DNA from: CAYGTS01 sp964352905 | GTDB taxonomy: Bacteria > Pseudomonadota > Gammaproteobacteria > JAHCLG01 | Reading direction: 5' to 3' | DNA length: 16,544 nucleotides | Assembly: GCA_964352905.1 (NCBI GenBank) | Contig: CAYGTS010000051.1 | Coordinates: forward strand, 1-16,544 | Part shown: positions 1-6,476 of the stretch, piece after piece | Layout of the letters: the number at the start of each line of letters is the position of its first letter | How positions within the stretch are numbered: the first letter of the stretch is position 1 | Program-made: the position numbers and the translations under genes | The notes under the pieces: generated by a model | Seen by the model: the letters and a program-made list of their open reading frames with translations, nothing else | What the model was told of the DNA's origin: nothing | The model's database searches: none

Positions 1-55
1 TTCAATTTACATGCGTATTTTCTAGTACAAAAGCTATCTAAATTCATCCTGATTT

Positions 56-136
56 GTAACTATTCACCATGTAGATGGGAACGCCCAAATCTGAACGTTC
101 TCGGTAAATTCACCTTCAAATTTACTGAATAGTTAC
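56..136 (-). mobile_element. Family A MITE, short form (copy A0)
   Basis: An 81-bp element bounded by perfect 11-bp inverted repeats GTAACTATTCA / TGAATAGTTAC. It is flanked by a perfect 8-bp direct repeat CCTGATTT (48-55 and 137-144), the footprint of transposition. Read on the minus strand it matches the two outer parts of the longer copies at 6264, 6947 and 13122, but the roughly 100-bp inner hairpin module is absent, with outer left and right parts joined at CAGATTTGGGCG. It carries no coding capacity. GTAA ends and an 8-bp duplication are hallmarks of IS66-family transposition (family knowledge); the link to a particular transposase is inferred. Confidence 0.9.
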
Positions 137-170
137 CCTGATTTTATGTTTCCCAGTCTTTTTCCCTGGA

Positions 171-188
171 CCCCAACTTTCGTTGGGG
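171..188. other. Perfect 7-bp hairpin CCCCAAC-TTTC-GTTGGGG
   Basis: Short GC-rich stem-loop between the A0 repeat and the rpsF promoter. No T-run follows on either strand, so it does not look like an intrinsic terminator. Function unknown. Apart from this, 137-263 shows no gene; the small minus-strand reading frame over 242-496 overlaps rpsF and has no protein-like features. Confidence 0.4.
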
Positions 189-263
189 AAACGCTAGCTT
201 GTTCATTTTCTTAAGTTGACGCCCATGAGCTATAGCGGGAATTAAGGGGCGAATTCAGGGCGA

Positions 264-292
264 TTGCAAATAGTTTCTGGATCCACTAGAAT
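264..292 (+). promoter_or_regulatory. Candidate sigma70 promoter for the rpsF operon
   Basis: TTGCAA (264-269), a 17-nt spacer, then TAGAAT (287-292). This predicts transcription starting near 299 and a leader of about 87 nt before rpsF. It is the best-spaced promoter-like pair upstream of the operon; a weaker TTGACG at 216-221 lacks a good -10. Confidence 0.5.
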
Positions 293-336
293 AGGTCCCT
301 TTTCAAGCATAGCTTGCAACGCTGTGTATTTATTAA

Positions 337-380
337 CTCCTTGCCTCCTACATGACAGTAGCGGCAAAATCCATAAGGAG
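337..380 (+). promoter_or_regulatory. Structured rpsF leader sequestering the ribosome binding site
   Basis: Nested stem-loop directly upstream of rpsF. CTCC (337-340) pairs with the Shine-Dalgarno GGAG (377-380), TTGCC (341-345) with GGCAA (363-367), and CTAC (348-351) with GTAG (358-361) around loop ATGACA, leaving small asymmetric bulges. The S6:S18 complex is known to bind a structured leader of its own rpsF mRNA in many bacteria. The position and the masked binding site fit such an autoregulatory element, but I cannot align it to the published consensus from memory, so the functional call is inference. Confidence 0.45.
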
Positions 381-385
381 CAATT

Positions 386-766
386 ATGCGTCATTATGAA
401 ATCGTAATCATGATCCACCCGGATCAAAGTGAACAAGTCCCTGCAACGCTTGATCGTTACAAAAAAATGATAACAAGCAATGGTGGTCAAGTGCATCGTT
501 TAGAAGATTGGGGTCGTCGTCAGCTTGCTTATCCTATCAACAAGTTACATAAAGCACATTATATTCTATTCAATATTGAGTGTGACAAAGCAACCTTAGA
601 CGAATTAACCGATTCATTCCGGTTTAATGATGCTATTTTACGCCATATTGTCTTAACAACCGATAAAGCAATTACTGAGCCTTCTCCTTTTGCCAAAGAA
701 AATGAAAGAAACGCAGGAAGAGCAAGTGATAAAACACAATCGCCAGAAACTACTACTGAAGAATAA
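386..766 (+). CDS. rpsF: 30S ribosomal protein S6
   Basis: 126 residues, the expected size for S6, which binds S18 in the platform of the 30S subunit. The N-terminus MRHYEIVIMIHPDQSEQVP is the canonical first beta-strand and helix entry, and the middle (GGQVHRLEDWGRRQLAYPI) is the diagnostic S6 segment. The hydrophilic, disordered tail ends in two glutamates, where RimK adds further glutamates in some enterobacteria (family knowledge; no rimK seen here). Start supported by AAGGAG at 375-380, five bases before ATG. First gene of rpsF-rpsR-rplI, with 12 nt to rpsR. No priB lies between rpsF and rpsR, unlike in E. coli. Confidence 0.97.
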   Translation: MRHYEIVIMIHPDQSEQVPATLDRYKKMITSNGGQVHRLEDWGRRQLAYPINKLHKAHYILFNIECDKATLDELTDSFRFNDAILRHIVLTTDKAITEPSPFAKENERNAGRASDKTQSPETTTEE

Positions 767-778
767 AGGGGAATAAAT

Positions 779-1006
779 ATGTCTGGATACTATCGTCGTA
801 AAAAAGTATGTCGCTTTACTGTAGATAAAGTTGAAAGTATCGATTACAAAGATATTGCAACCTTAAAAAATTACATCACTGAAACAGGCAAAATCGTACC
901 TAGCCGCATCACCGGTACCAGAGCGCATTACCAACGCATGTTATCGCGGGCTATTAAATTAGCGCGTTATCTTGCTTTGATTCCCTATTGCGATCAACAT
1001 GATTAA
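779..1006 (+). CDS. rpsR: 30S ribosomal protein S18
   Basis: 75 residues, the usual bacterial S18 length. S18 partners S6 in the 30S platform. Diagnostic segments are the basic N-terminus MSGYYRRKKVCRF, the core IDYKDIATLKNYITETGKIVPSRITGT and the RNA-binding RAHYQRMLSRAIKLARYLALIPY. A single cysteine at residue 11 stands where zinc-type S18 proteins have more, so this is the zinc-free form. AAGGGG at 768-773 precedes the ATG. Spacing of 12 nt from rpsF and 32 nt to rplI indicates co-transcription. Confidence 0.97.
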   Translation: MSGYYRRKKVCRFTVDKVESIDYKDIATLKNYITETGKIVPSRITGTRAHYQRMLSRAIKLARYLALIPYCDQHD

Positions 1007-1038
1007 TTGCCAATAAAATTAATATCGAGGATTAACTG

Positions 1039-1509
1039 ATGGAAGTTATTTTATTAGAAAGAATTCGTAACCTAGGTAACCTAGGTGATTGTGTGAAAGT
1101 GAAAGCCGGCTTTGGTCGTAATTACCTTATCCCACAACAAAAAGCCGTACCCGCAACTAAAGTTAACATTGAAAAGTTTGAGCAACGCCGTGCTGAGTAT
1201 GAACAAAAAGCCAAAGATATTTATACGCAAGCAGAAGCGCGTGCCGCCAAACTGAATGGTGTCGTTTTAACAATTGAAGCGTTGGCTAGTGATGATGGTA
1301 AGTTATACGGTTCAGTTGGAACGGCTGAAATTGCGGCTGAATTAACCAAAAAAGTCATTGAAATTTGCAAGAGTGAAGTGCTGTTACCAATAGGTTCAAT
1401 CCGTGCAACCGGTGAATATGAGATTGATATTGCGCTACATAGTGATATCATCAAAACGATACAACTAAACGTTATTGCAGAAGAAAGCAAAGCAGGATCG
1501 GCTGAGTAA
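1039..1509 (+). CDS. rplI: 50S ribosomal protein L9
   Basis: 156 residues, slightly longer than the typical 147-150 because of an acidic tail (EESKAGSAE). The N-terminal domain MEVILLERIRNLGNLGDCVKVKAGFGRNYLIPQQKAVPAT is the signature 23S rRNA-binding domain. A long charged connecting helix (about residues 42-75) leads to the C-terminal domain with DDGKLYGSVGTAEIA. L9 extends from the base of the L1 stalk and helps maintain reading frame. CGAGG at 1026-1030 serves as ribosome binding site. The downstream palindromic repeat starts 11 nt after the stop. Confidence 0.97.
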   Translation: MEVILLERIRNLGNLGDCVKVKAGFGRNYLIPQQKAVPATKVNIEKFEQRRAEYEQKAKDIYTQAEARAAKLNGVVLTIEALASDDGKLYGSVGTAEIAAELTKKVIEICKSEVLLPIGSIRATGEYEIDIALHSDIIKTIQLNVIAEESKAGSAE

Positions 1510-1520
1510 TGAGCTTTACC

Positions 1521-1698
1521 CCGTCATTGCGAGCGAAGCGCGGCAATCCAGGGCGAGAGCCACTGAATTAGATGTTAAGGGGATGCTAGTTAATGCAGTG
1601 GAATCGATAGCAAGCACAGTGAAAATTTGCAAAATTGCAGATCCTTTCCCTGGATTGCTTCGCTGATGCGCCCAAGGCGCATCAGCTCGCAACGACGG
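1521..1698. repeat. REP-like palindromic repeat with CGTCATTGCGAGCGAAGC ends
   Basis: Left arm 1521-1553 begins CCGTCATTGCGAGCGAAGCG and ends GGCAATCCAGGG. Its imperfect reverse complement lies at 1648-1698, so the block can fold into a large cruciform. The right arm is interrupted by its own perfect hairpin GCTGATGCGCC-CAA-GGCGCATCAGC (1662-1686). The motif CGTCATTGCGAGC...GGCAATCCA recurs in many unrelated bacteria. No flanking duplication is visible. It lies between rplI and dnaB and could attenuate transcription, though no T-tract follows. The two short reading frames across it are repeat artefacts. Confidence 0.75.
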
Positions 1699-1704
1699 CA
1701 ATCT

Positions 1705-1734
1705 CCGTCATTGCGAGCGAAGCGCGGCAATCCA
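1705..1734 (+). repeat. Second solo copy of the CGTCATTGCGAG repeat unit
   Basis: CCGTCATTGCGAGCGAAGCG followed by CGGCAATCCA, identical over 30 bases to the unit at 1521-1550 and in the same orientation. It is followed by a small hairpin CGACG-AAG-CGTCG (1741-1753). Confidence 0.8.
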
Positions 1735-1764
1735 ATACAACGACGAAGCGTCGGTCGAGCACAA

Positions 1765-1793
1765 TTGAAACGGCTTTAGTACAATTCTGCAAT
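1765..1793 (+). promoter_or_regulatory. Candidate promoter for dnaB
   Basis: TTGAAA (1765-1770), a 17-nt spacer, then TGCAAT (1788-1793), about 24 nt ahead of the dnaB start. With a 300-nt repeat-filled gap separating dnaB from rplI, an own promoter is plausible. The -10 matches consensus only moderately. Confidence 0.35.
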
Positions 1794-1816
1794 CACAGTA
1801 TGGAATAGGATTTATC

Positions 1817-3196
1817 ATGCCTACCAAGGCCCACGATCAAAAAGTCTTTGAAACCCCCTACAAGTTACCGCCACATTCGATTGAGGCAGAACAATCTGTC
1901 CTAGGTGGCTTGATGATCGATAATCAAGCGTGGGATAAAGTGGTTGAAATTATCAATGAAAATGACTTTTATCGTGGCGATCATAAAGTTATTTTCCAGG
2001 CCATGATGAACTTGACTGCTAAAGATCAACCGCTCGATGTTTTAACTGTCACTGAAGCCTTAAAGAATATAGCAAGCCTTGATAACGCAGGTGGCGAAGT
2101 TTATCTTTTTGAATTAGCACGTAACATTCCCAGTGCTGCCAATATTGCTGCCTATGCCAACATCGTGCGTGAGCGCTCAGTACTGCGCCGTTTAATCAGT
2201 GCAGCTAATAATATTAGTGAGCAAGCGTATCAATCGCAAGGCAAAGACAGTAGCGAAATTCTCGATCATGCTGAACAATTAGTCTTTAAAATTGCCGAGC
2301 AAACCCATCGTGGTGAAGGGCCTGTTAGTATTAAACCGTTATTGCATAAATCAATGCAAAAAATTGAAGCATTATATCACTCCAATGAACCGATCACAGG
2401 TGTGGCAACGGGCTTTAGTGATTTAGATGAAATGACTTCAGGCTTACAGAAATCTGATTTAGTGATCATTGCTGGCCGTCCTTCCATGGGTAAAACTGTA
2501 CTAGGCGTTAACATGGCGGAAAATGTCGTGATTAAAACCGGCAAACCCGTGTTAATTTTCAGCTTAGAAATGCCGGGTGAGCAAATTGCCATGCGTTTAT
2601 TATCATCATTAGGCTCAATCGATCAACATCGTATTCGCAGTGGTAAATTGCACGATGACGATTGGCCACGCCTAACTTCGGCTTTATCAATGCTTAAAGA
2701 AGCCAAATTATTTGTTGATGATACGCCAGCCCTAAGCCCACAAGAATTGCGTTCGCGTGCACGCCGCGTTGCCAGAGAACAAGGGCAGCTTGGTTTAATT
2801 GTTGTTGATTATTTACAGCTGATGAGTATTCCTGGTTTTAATGAAAACCGTACCGGCGAAATTTCTGAAATATCACGCTCACTCAAAGCGCTAGCCAAAG
2901 AATTAAATGTGCCGGTGATTGCCTTATCGCAGCTCAATCGGAGCTTAGAACAGCGCCACGATCGCCGCCCGGTCATGTCAGATTTGCGCGAATCAGGTGC
3001 GATTGAGCAAGATGCCGATTTAATTGTCTTTATTTACCGCGATGAAGTTTACAATGAAGATTCACCGGATAAAGGTATTGCCGAAATTATCATTGCCAAG
3101 CAACGTAATGGCCCAATTGGTAAGGTACGTTTAACCTTTCAAGGGCAATATGTGCGCTTTAATAACTATACTAAACAACAAGAAGAATTTATGTAA
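1817..3196 (+). CDS. dnaB: Replicative DNA helicase DnaB
   Basis: 459 residues, the usual DnaB size. This hexameric ATPase unwinds DNA at the fork and is contacted by primase. The N-terminal primase-interacting domain starts PPHSIEAEQSVLGGLMIDN. The RecA-like C-terminal domain has Walker A GRPSMGKT (about residues 220-227), Walker B LIVVDYLQLM (Asp331), the SQLNRSLEQR segment and DLRESGAIEQDADLIVFIYRDE. No intein interrupts it. AGGA at 1807-1810 gives the ribosome binding site. Its stop TAA shares one base with the alr start (TAATG), so dnaB and alr are translationally coupled, an order also found in E. coli. Confidence 0.97.
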   Translation: MPTKAHDQKVFETPYKLPPHSIEAEQSVLGGLMIDNQAWDKVVEIINENDFYRGDHKVIFQAMMNLTAKDQPLDVLTVTEALKNIASLDNAGGEVYLFELARNIPSAANIAAYANIVRERSVLRRLISAANNISEQAYQSQGKDSSEILDHAEQLVFKIAEQTHRGEGPVSIKPLLHKSMQKIEALYHSNEPITGVATGFSDLDEMTSGLQKSDLVIIAGRPSMGKTVLGVNMAENVVIKTGKPVLIFSLEMPGEQIAMRLLSSLGSIDQHRIRSGKLHDDDWPRLTSALSMLKEAKLFVDDTPALSPQELRSRARRVAREQGQLGLIVVDYLQLMSIPGFNENRTGEISEISRSLKALAKELNVPVIALSQLNRSLEQRHDRRPVMSDLRESGAIEQDADLIVFIYRDEVYNEDSPDKGIAEIIIAKQRNGPIGKVRLTFQGQYVRFNNYTKQQEEFM

Positions 3197-4269
3197 TGAG
3201 ACCCACTTTTGTTGAAATCAATACCAGCGCGTTACAAGCCAATTTCAAACAAGTGCAACAGTTTGCGCCACATAGCAAAGTTATGGCGATGATCAAGGCC
3301 AATGCTTATGGGCATGGTTTAATCCCAATTGCCAAAGCCTTGCCCGCTGCTGATGCATTTGGCGTAGCTTGCATTGAAGAAGCTCTCATGTTGAGTGAGC
3401 ATGGCATCACTCAAGACATTGTTATCATGCAGGGTTTTTTTGAAGCAGATGAATTACCCTTAATTGCTAAACATGCTTTTCAGGTAGTCATTCACAATCA
3501 GCAACAAGTTGAAATCTTAAAACAAAACAATCAGGTTGGGCCGATTACTGCTTGGCTTAAAGTGAATTCTGGTATGAATCGTTTAGGCTTTTTTCCACAT
3601 GAAGTCGCTGCGGTTTATGAAACATTGAAACATTGCTCACAATTGCGCCAGCCGGTGCGGTTGATGACGCATTTTGCAGAAGCTGATGATCCCAGTAAAG
3701 AGACAACGCAACAGCAAAGCGATTGTTTTCATGACAGCATTGTAGGGCTAACAGCCCCGCTAAGCATGGCCAATTCCGCCGCCATTGTTGCCTATCATGA
3801 AACGCATCACGATTGGGTACGCCCCGGCATTATGTTGTATGGTGCAACGCCTGTGATCGATAAAACGGCCGCGCAATTAAATTTATTGCCGGTCATGAAT
3901 TTTCATTCGCAAATTAGTACCATTAAAACGATACCGAAAGGGCGGGCTATCGGTTACGCTGGAACGTATGTTTGTGCGCGTGATACCAAAGTCGGTGTTA
4001 TTTCTGTTGGATATGGTGATGGTTATCCAAGACATGCTAACAACGGCACGCCAGTATTAGTGGATAAGCAAGTCGTGCCGTTGATTGGTCGCGTTTCAAT
4101 GGATATGATTACCGTTGATTTAACTGATCATCCTCATCTTAAAGTGGGCTCACCCGTATTATTGTGGGGAGAAGGTTTACCTGTAGAAAGCATAGCCGCA
4201 CATGCCCAAACCATTTCTTACGAATTGTTATGCCACATTACGCAACGTGTGCCGTATTTTTATCGTTAA
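3196..4269 (+). CDS. alr: Alanine racemase
   Basis: 357 residues; a PLP enzyme interconverting L- and D-alanine for peptidoglycan synthesis. The N-terminal TIM barrel holds the PLP lysine Lys34 in VMAMIKANAYGHG. LKVNSGMNRLGF, the LMTHFAEAD segment and RPGIMLYG follow. The catalytic tyrosine of the C-terminal beta-domain is Tyr254 in AIGYAGTY, followed by SVGYGDGYPR and the GRVSMDMITVDLT block. Starts inside the dnaB stop codon. Its own stop lies in the 9-bp sequence duplicated by the B1 insertion, which begins immediately downstream. The single-gene context suggests the housekeeping racemase. Confidence 0.96.
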   Translation: MRPTFVEINTSALQANFKQVQQFAPHSKVMAMIKANAYGHGLIPIAKALPAADAFGVACIEEALMLSEHGITQDIVIMQGFFEADELPLIAKHAFQVVIHNQQQVEILKQNNQVGPITAWLKVNSGMNRLGFFPHEVAAVYETLKHCSQLRQPVRLMTHFAEADDPSKETTQQQSDCFHDSIVGLTAPLSMANSAAIVAYHETHHDWVRPGIMLYGATPVIDKTAAQLNLLPVMNFHSQISTIKTIPKGRAIGYAGTYVCARDTKVGVISVGYGDGYPRHANNGTPVLVDKQVVPLIGRVSMDMITVDLTDHPHLKVGSPVLLWGEGLPVESIAAHAQTISYELLCHITQRVPYFYR

Positions 4270-4272
4270 AGT

Positions 4273-4358
4273 CAGCAATTCCCGGTGTAGCGAGGAACAG
4301 CCATATTTGGGCAATCTCACCGTTCTTGAGTTATTCAACATCACGCCGGGAACTACTG
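4273..4358 (+). mobile_element. Family B MITE (copy B1) between convergent genes
   Basis: 86 bp with imperfect 16-bp terminal inverted repeats CAGCAATTCCCGGTGT and CAGTAGTTCCCGGCGT (right end, reverse complement). It is flanked by a perfect 9-bp direct repeat CGTTAAAGT (4264-4272 and 4359-4367). The duplicated target holds the stop codon of alr (TAA on +) and of the Mpo1-like gene (TTA on +). The interior core CATATTTGGGCAATCTCACCGT resembles the core of family A, without the inner hairpin module. Non-coding. I do not recognise the mobilising transposase family. Confidence 0.85.
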
Positions 4359-4360
4359 CG

Positions 4361-4864
4361 TTAAAGTGTAGTAGGTTCGTCTGTAACCTTAGCGTGTAAC
4401 CCCTGCTTTAACCCAAACATAAAAAATACTTCAGCCATCAGGAAAAGCGGGCCAATAAAAAGTTGAAAAGCACTTTTTAAAAAAGCGGGTTTGCGACCTT
4501 CCATCATGTGACCAATAAACTGCAGCACCCACCCTAAAATAAACGTAAACAGAAAAATATTTAAGCCAACCACTGATGGTGCGCTGCCGGTGATGATATG
4601 AACAAGGATCCCCAAAATAATAAAAAAAGCTAACATCGCTAATCCTAGTAGCCAATCAAGAATAATGTAATAAACGGATAATATAAAAACCGCAAGCCAC
4701 ATAACCGTAATATCAAAATGATTTGGCACCGAAATATGAATCCAGCTTAACACAATCATAATTGAGAAAATGACTAAAGGAATGCCAGCAAAATGCGTAT
4801 AAAGCGTTGCTTTTTTTTGGTGAAATTGGTGATAAAGTTGCATGAGTTCAACAAGATTTTTCAT
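4361..4864 (-). CDS. Mpo1/DUF962-like integral membrane protein
   Basis: 167 residues with about four to five hydrophobic segments. The N-terminal YHQFHQKKATLYTHFAGIP (residues 11-29) and GWVLQFIGHMMEGRKPAF (111-128) are the two signature histidine-containing blocks of the DUF962 family. The founding member, yeast Mpo1, is an Fe(II)-dependent dioxygenase in alpha-oxidation of 2-hydroxy fatty acids; bacterial functions are largely unassigned. The conserved histidines (12, 15, 24, 119) fit a metal site within the membrane. GGGAG lies about nine bases before ATG. Converges on alr with the B1 element exactly between. Family call fairly firm, substrate unknown. Confidence 0.8.
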   Translation of the reverse strand: MKNLVELMQLYHQFHQKKATLYTHFAGIPLVIFSIMIVLSWIHISVPNHFDITVMWLAVFILSVYYIILDWLLGLAMLAFFIILGILVHIITGSAPSVVGLNIFLFTFILGWVLQFIGHMMEGRKPAFLKSAFQLFIGPLFLMAEVFFMFGLKQGLHAKVTDEPTTL

Positions 4865-4957
4865 TTTAAGATCTCCCTTTTTAAAATGCTCTCAAGAGTT
4901 TACCTTAAAATTAGTTAGCTAGCACGTTTTCTCTTGATTAGAATTTAGTTTAGCGTC

Positions 4958-4996
4958 AAAAAAATGGCTATGGTACCCTCTCGCACCATAGCCATT
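4958..4996 (-). terminator. Rho-independent terminator of the BrnA-like gene
   Basis: Perfect 12-bp stem AATGGCTATGGT (4963-4974) / ACCATAGCCATT (4985-4996) with a 10-nt loop. On the minus strand it is followed by seven Ts (4958-4964). It begins 38 nt beyond the stop of the minus-strand gene ending at 5035. Confidence 0.88.
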
Positions 4997-5034
4997 TCAT
5001 GAGTAAGACTACGCTGGTAGTAGCTTTGAATGGA

Positions 5035-5304
5035 TTATTCTACGCTATCGTCATCTTGCATTTTCTGCAGTTCTTCACGCATGACTTTACGCATAATTTC
5101 TTCCATGGATTTAATACCATTTTGCATGTATTCGCGTAACGCTTGATTGATTCTTGATTGATAGCCGCGCGCATTTGGCGATAAGCTACGGAACCATTCA
5201 AGTACATCACGATCGATACGAATAGTGATACGTTCTTTCGTGTGATCACTACGTTTAGCCATCGCGGCTGCACTCGCTAATTGTTGTGCTTCATTGTTTT
5301 CCAT
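5035..5304 (-). CDS. BrnA-like ribbon-helix-helix protein (orphan antitoxin or regulator)
   Basis: 89 residues. The block KERITIRIDRDVLEWFRSLSPNARGYQSRINQALREYM (about 23-60) matches the BrnA antitoxin/DUF4415 family, a ribbon-helix-helix fold: ITIRID would be the DNA-contacting beta-strand, and the YQSRINQALREYM helix is typical. In BrnTA modules the RNase toxin BrnT precedes BrnA, but the 287 bp upstream of this gene encode no BrnT. The C-terminal tail is long and charged (MEEIMRKVMREELQKMQDDDS). AAGGGGA precedes the ATG, and an own terminator lies downstream. It may be a solitary regulator or an antitoxin left after toxin loss. Family call good, role uncertain. Confidence 0.75.
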   Translation of the reverse strand: MENNEAQQLASAAAMAKRSDHTKERITIRIDRDVLEWFRSLSPNARGYQSRINQALREYMQNGIKSMEEIMRKVMREELQKMQDDDSVE

Positions 5305-5346
5305 TGACTAAGTCCCCTTAAAAAAAGTAAAAGTGTTCTAGGGCGA

Positions 5347-5352
5347 ATTGTA
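5347..5352 (-). promoter_or_regulatory. Candidate -10 element for the BrnA-like gene
   Basis: TACAAT on the minus strand, predicting a leader of roughly 35 nt with AAGGGGA near the start codon. No good -35 is seen at 16-18 nt, so it might need an activator. Confidence 0.3.
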
Positions 5353-5391
5353 AAAACGCTCTAATGAACTTAATGATTTTAATAAAGCAAC

Positions 5392-5421
5392 GTTGGTAAT
5401 TGGATTAGGCTGATTACCAAC
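5392..5421. promoter_or_regulatory. Perfect inverted repeat GTTGGTAAT-N12-ATTACCAAC
   Basis: Two perfect 9-bp arms separated by 12 nt (TGGATTAGGCTG), 88 bp upstream of the BrnA-like gene. It may be an operator, since ribbon-helix-helix antitoxins bind palindromes near their own promoter, or simply a hairpin. There is no T-run, so it is not a terminator. Functional role is inference. Confidence 0.45.
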
Positions 5422-5426
5422 AAGCC

Positions 5427-5484
5427 CTAGCATTTGAATATGCTATTGATTGAATAAAGTTTCCTTTATTCATAGGCATGCTAG
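5427..5484. repeat. Nested palindrome CTAGCAT...TGAATAAAG-TTTC-CTTTATTCA...ATGCTAG
   Basis: Outer arms CTAGCAT (5427-5433) and ATGCTAG (5478-5484) enclose a perfect 9-bp hairpin (5451-5459 / 5464-5472) with a 4-nt loop. It lies between the HXXEE gene's 3' end and the BrnA-like gene. No T-tract follows on either strand. Nothing else coding is seen in 5305-5591. Confidence 0.5.
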
Positions 5485-5591
5485 TGTACTGACTTTTTTT
5501 GTAAAAGTCTCGCGTTTTTTAAAAAAATTATTATGGCATGACTGATTATTCATTCACCTAGCCTGAAAGTATGCGCAACTATTTGATTATT

Positions 5592-6170
5592 CTAAGTTTT
5601 ACTCGATTTTCTAATTCGCAACTTGGCATAACCAACCAAAACGTCATGCACAGCGATGGCAATCACTATGGCATAAGTTAAGGTGGCTGTATTCAGCAAT
5701 TGCGCATTCGCCATCATAACCAGTGTATAGATACTAAACGGATAAAGCAGCACGATGCTGGTGAGTAAGCCAGGGTTATATTGTTTTTTGATAATCGCCA
5801 CGATGATGTGCAAGGTTGCATTAAACAGGCTAAAAATAGGTAGTAGCACCCCGAAGCCAAGCTGGCTTAAACTTGAGCCGGTACATGCGAGGGGATACAA
5901 CAGCCAAATCGCGAGAATGTTAATCCAAAAAATATTAACGTCATTCAGCGGAAAATTATCCTCGCGCTTAAACAATGCGTGATTAATATATTCTTTAAAA
6001 TGCCCGGGATAAACGTGTTCTTCAAACTCATGCACCAAATACAAGGGAAACTGCAGCCAGATTAATAATAAAACCAAAGACATGGACTGATGAAAACAAA
6101 ACAGCATTAAACTAACATAAACAGCTAAGATTAACGTAGTTTTTGCCCAGTTGTGATAAAGCCATTGCAT
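5592..6170 (-). CDS. HXXEE-domain membrane protein
   Basis: 192 residues, with about five or six predicted membrane segments. The motif HEFEEH (residues 47-52) in LVHEFEEHVYPGHF, and the NATLHI segment later in the chain, are signatures of the HXXEE family (PF13787), whose function is unknown. The acidic/histidine cluster inside a hydrophobic protein suggests a membrane metalloenzyme, which is inference. The tail is basic (KLRIRKSSKT). A GGGA lies rather far (about 10 nt) from ATG, so initiation may be weak. Its upstream region, shared with the divergent lipoprotein gene, holds the A1 insertion. Confidence 0.75.
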   Translation of the reverse strand: MQWLYHNWAKTTLILAVYVSLMLFCFHQSMSLVLLLIWLQFPLYLVHEFEEHVYPGHFKEYINHALFKREDNFPLNDVNIFWINILAIWLLYPLACTGSSLSQLGFGVLLPIFSLFNATLHIIVAIIKKQYNPGLLTSIVLLYPFSIYTLVMMANAQLLNTATLTYAIVIAIAVHDVLVGYAKLRIRKSSKT

Positions 6171-6263
6171 GTGAAAAGTATCCCATAATAAATTAATTGT
6201 TCAAACCCCAAGACTAGATTAAAATATGCGCGTTTAGAAGAGCAATCTTTATAAAACAATATG

Positions 6264-6443
6264 GTAACTATTCAGTAAGTTTAATTGTAAATTTACCAAG
6301 AACGTTCAGATTTGGCGATAAAAACGGCGAAAATCTTTTATCGAAATGCTCATTTATTCGCATATAAACTGCGCTTTCTCAAAAAGATTTTCGCCGTTTT
6401 TAGCCCAAATATGGGCGTTCTCATCTACATGGTGAATAGTTAC
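6264..6443 (+). mobile_element. Family A MITE, long form (copy A1, loop inverted)
   Basis: 180 bp with perfect 11-bp ends GTAACTATTCA / TGAATAGTTAC, flanked by a perfect 8-bp target duplication ACAATATG (6256-6263 and 6444-6451). The inner perfect inverted repeat is 6320-6339 and 6382-6401 (AAAAACGGCGAAAATCTTTT and complement), around a 42-nt loop. The outer parts run in the same direction as in A2 and A3, but the loop is reverse-complemented relative to them. The arm-plus-T-run layout could end transcription in either direction. It sits between the divergent HXXEE and lipoprotein genes, where their promoters should be. Confidence 0.93.
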
Positions 6444-6476
6444 ACAATATGTTAATAATAACCCTAGGGGGATTTC

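Noticed and set aside
171..188. Hairpin as a terminator of an upstream gene
   Set aside because: No T-tract follows the stem on either strand.
5427..5484. Nested palindrome as terminator of the HXXEE gene
   Set aside because: It lies more than 100 nt beyond the stop and has no T-run on the minus strand.
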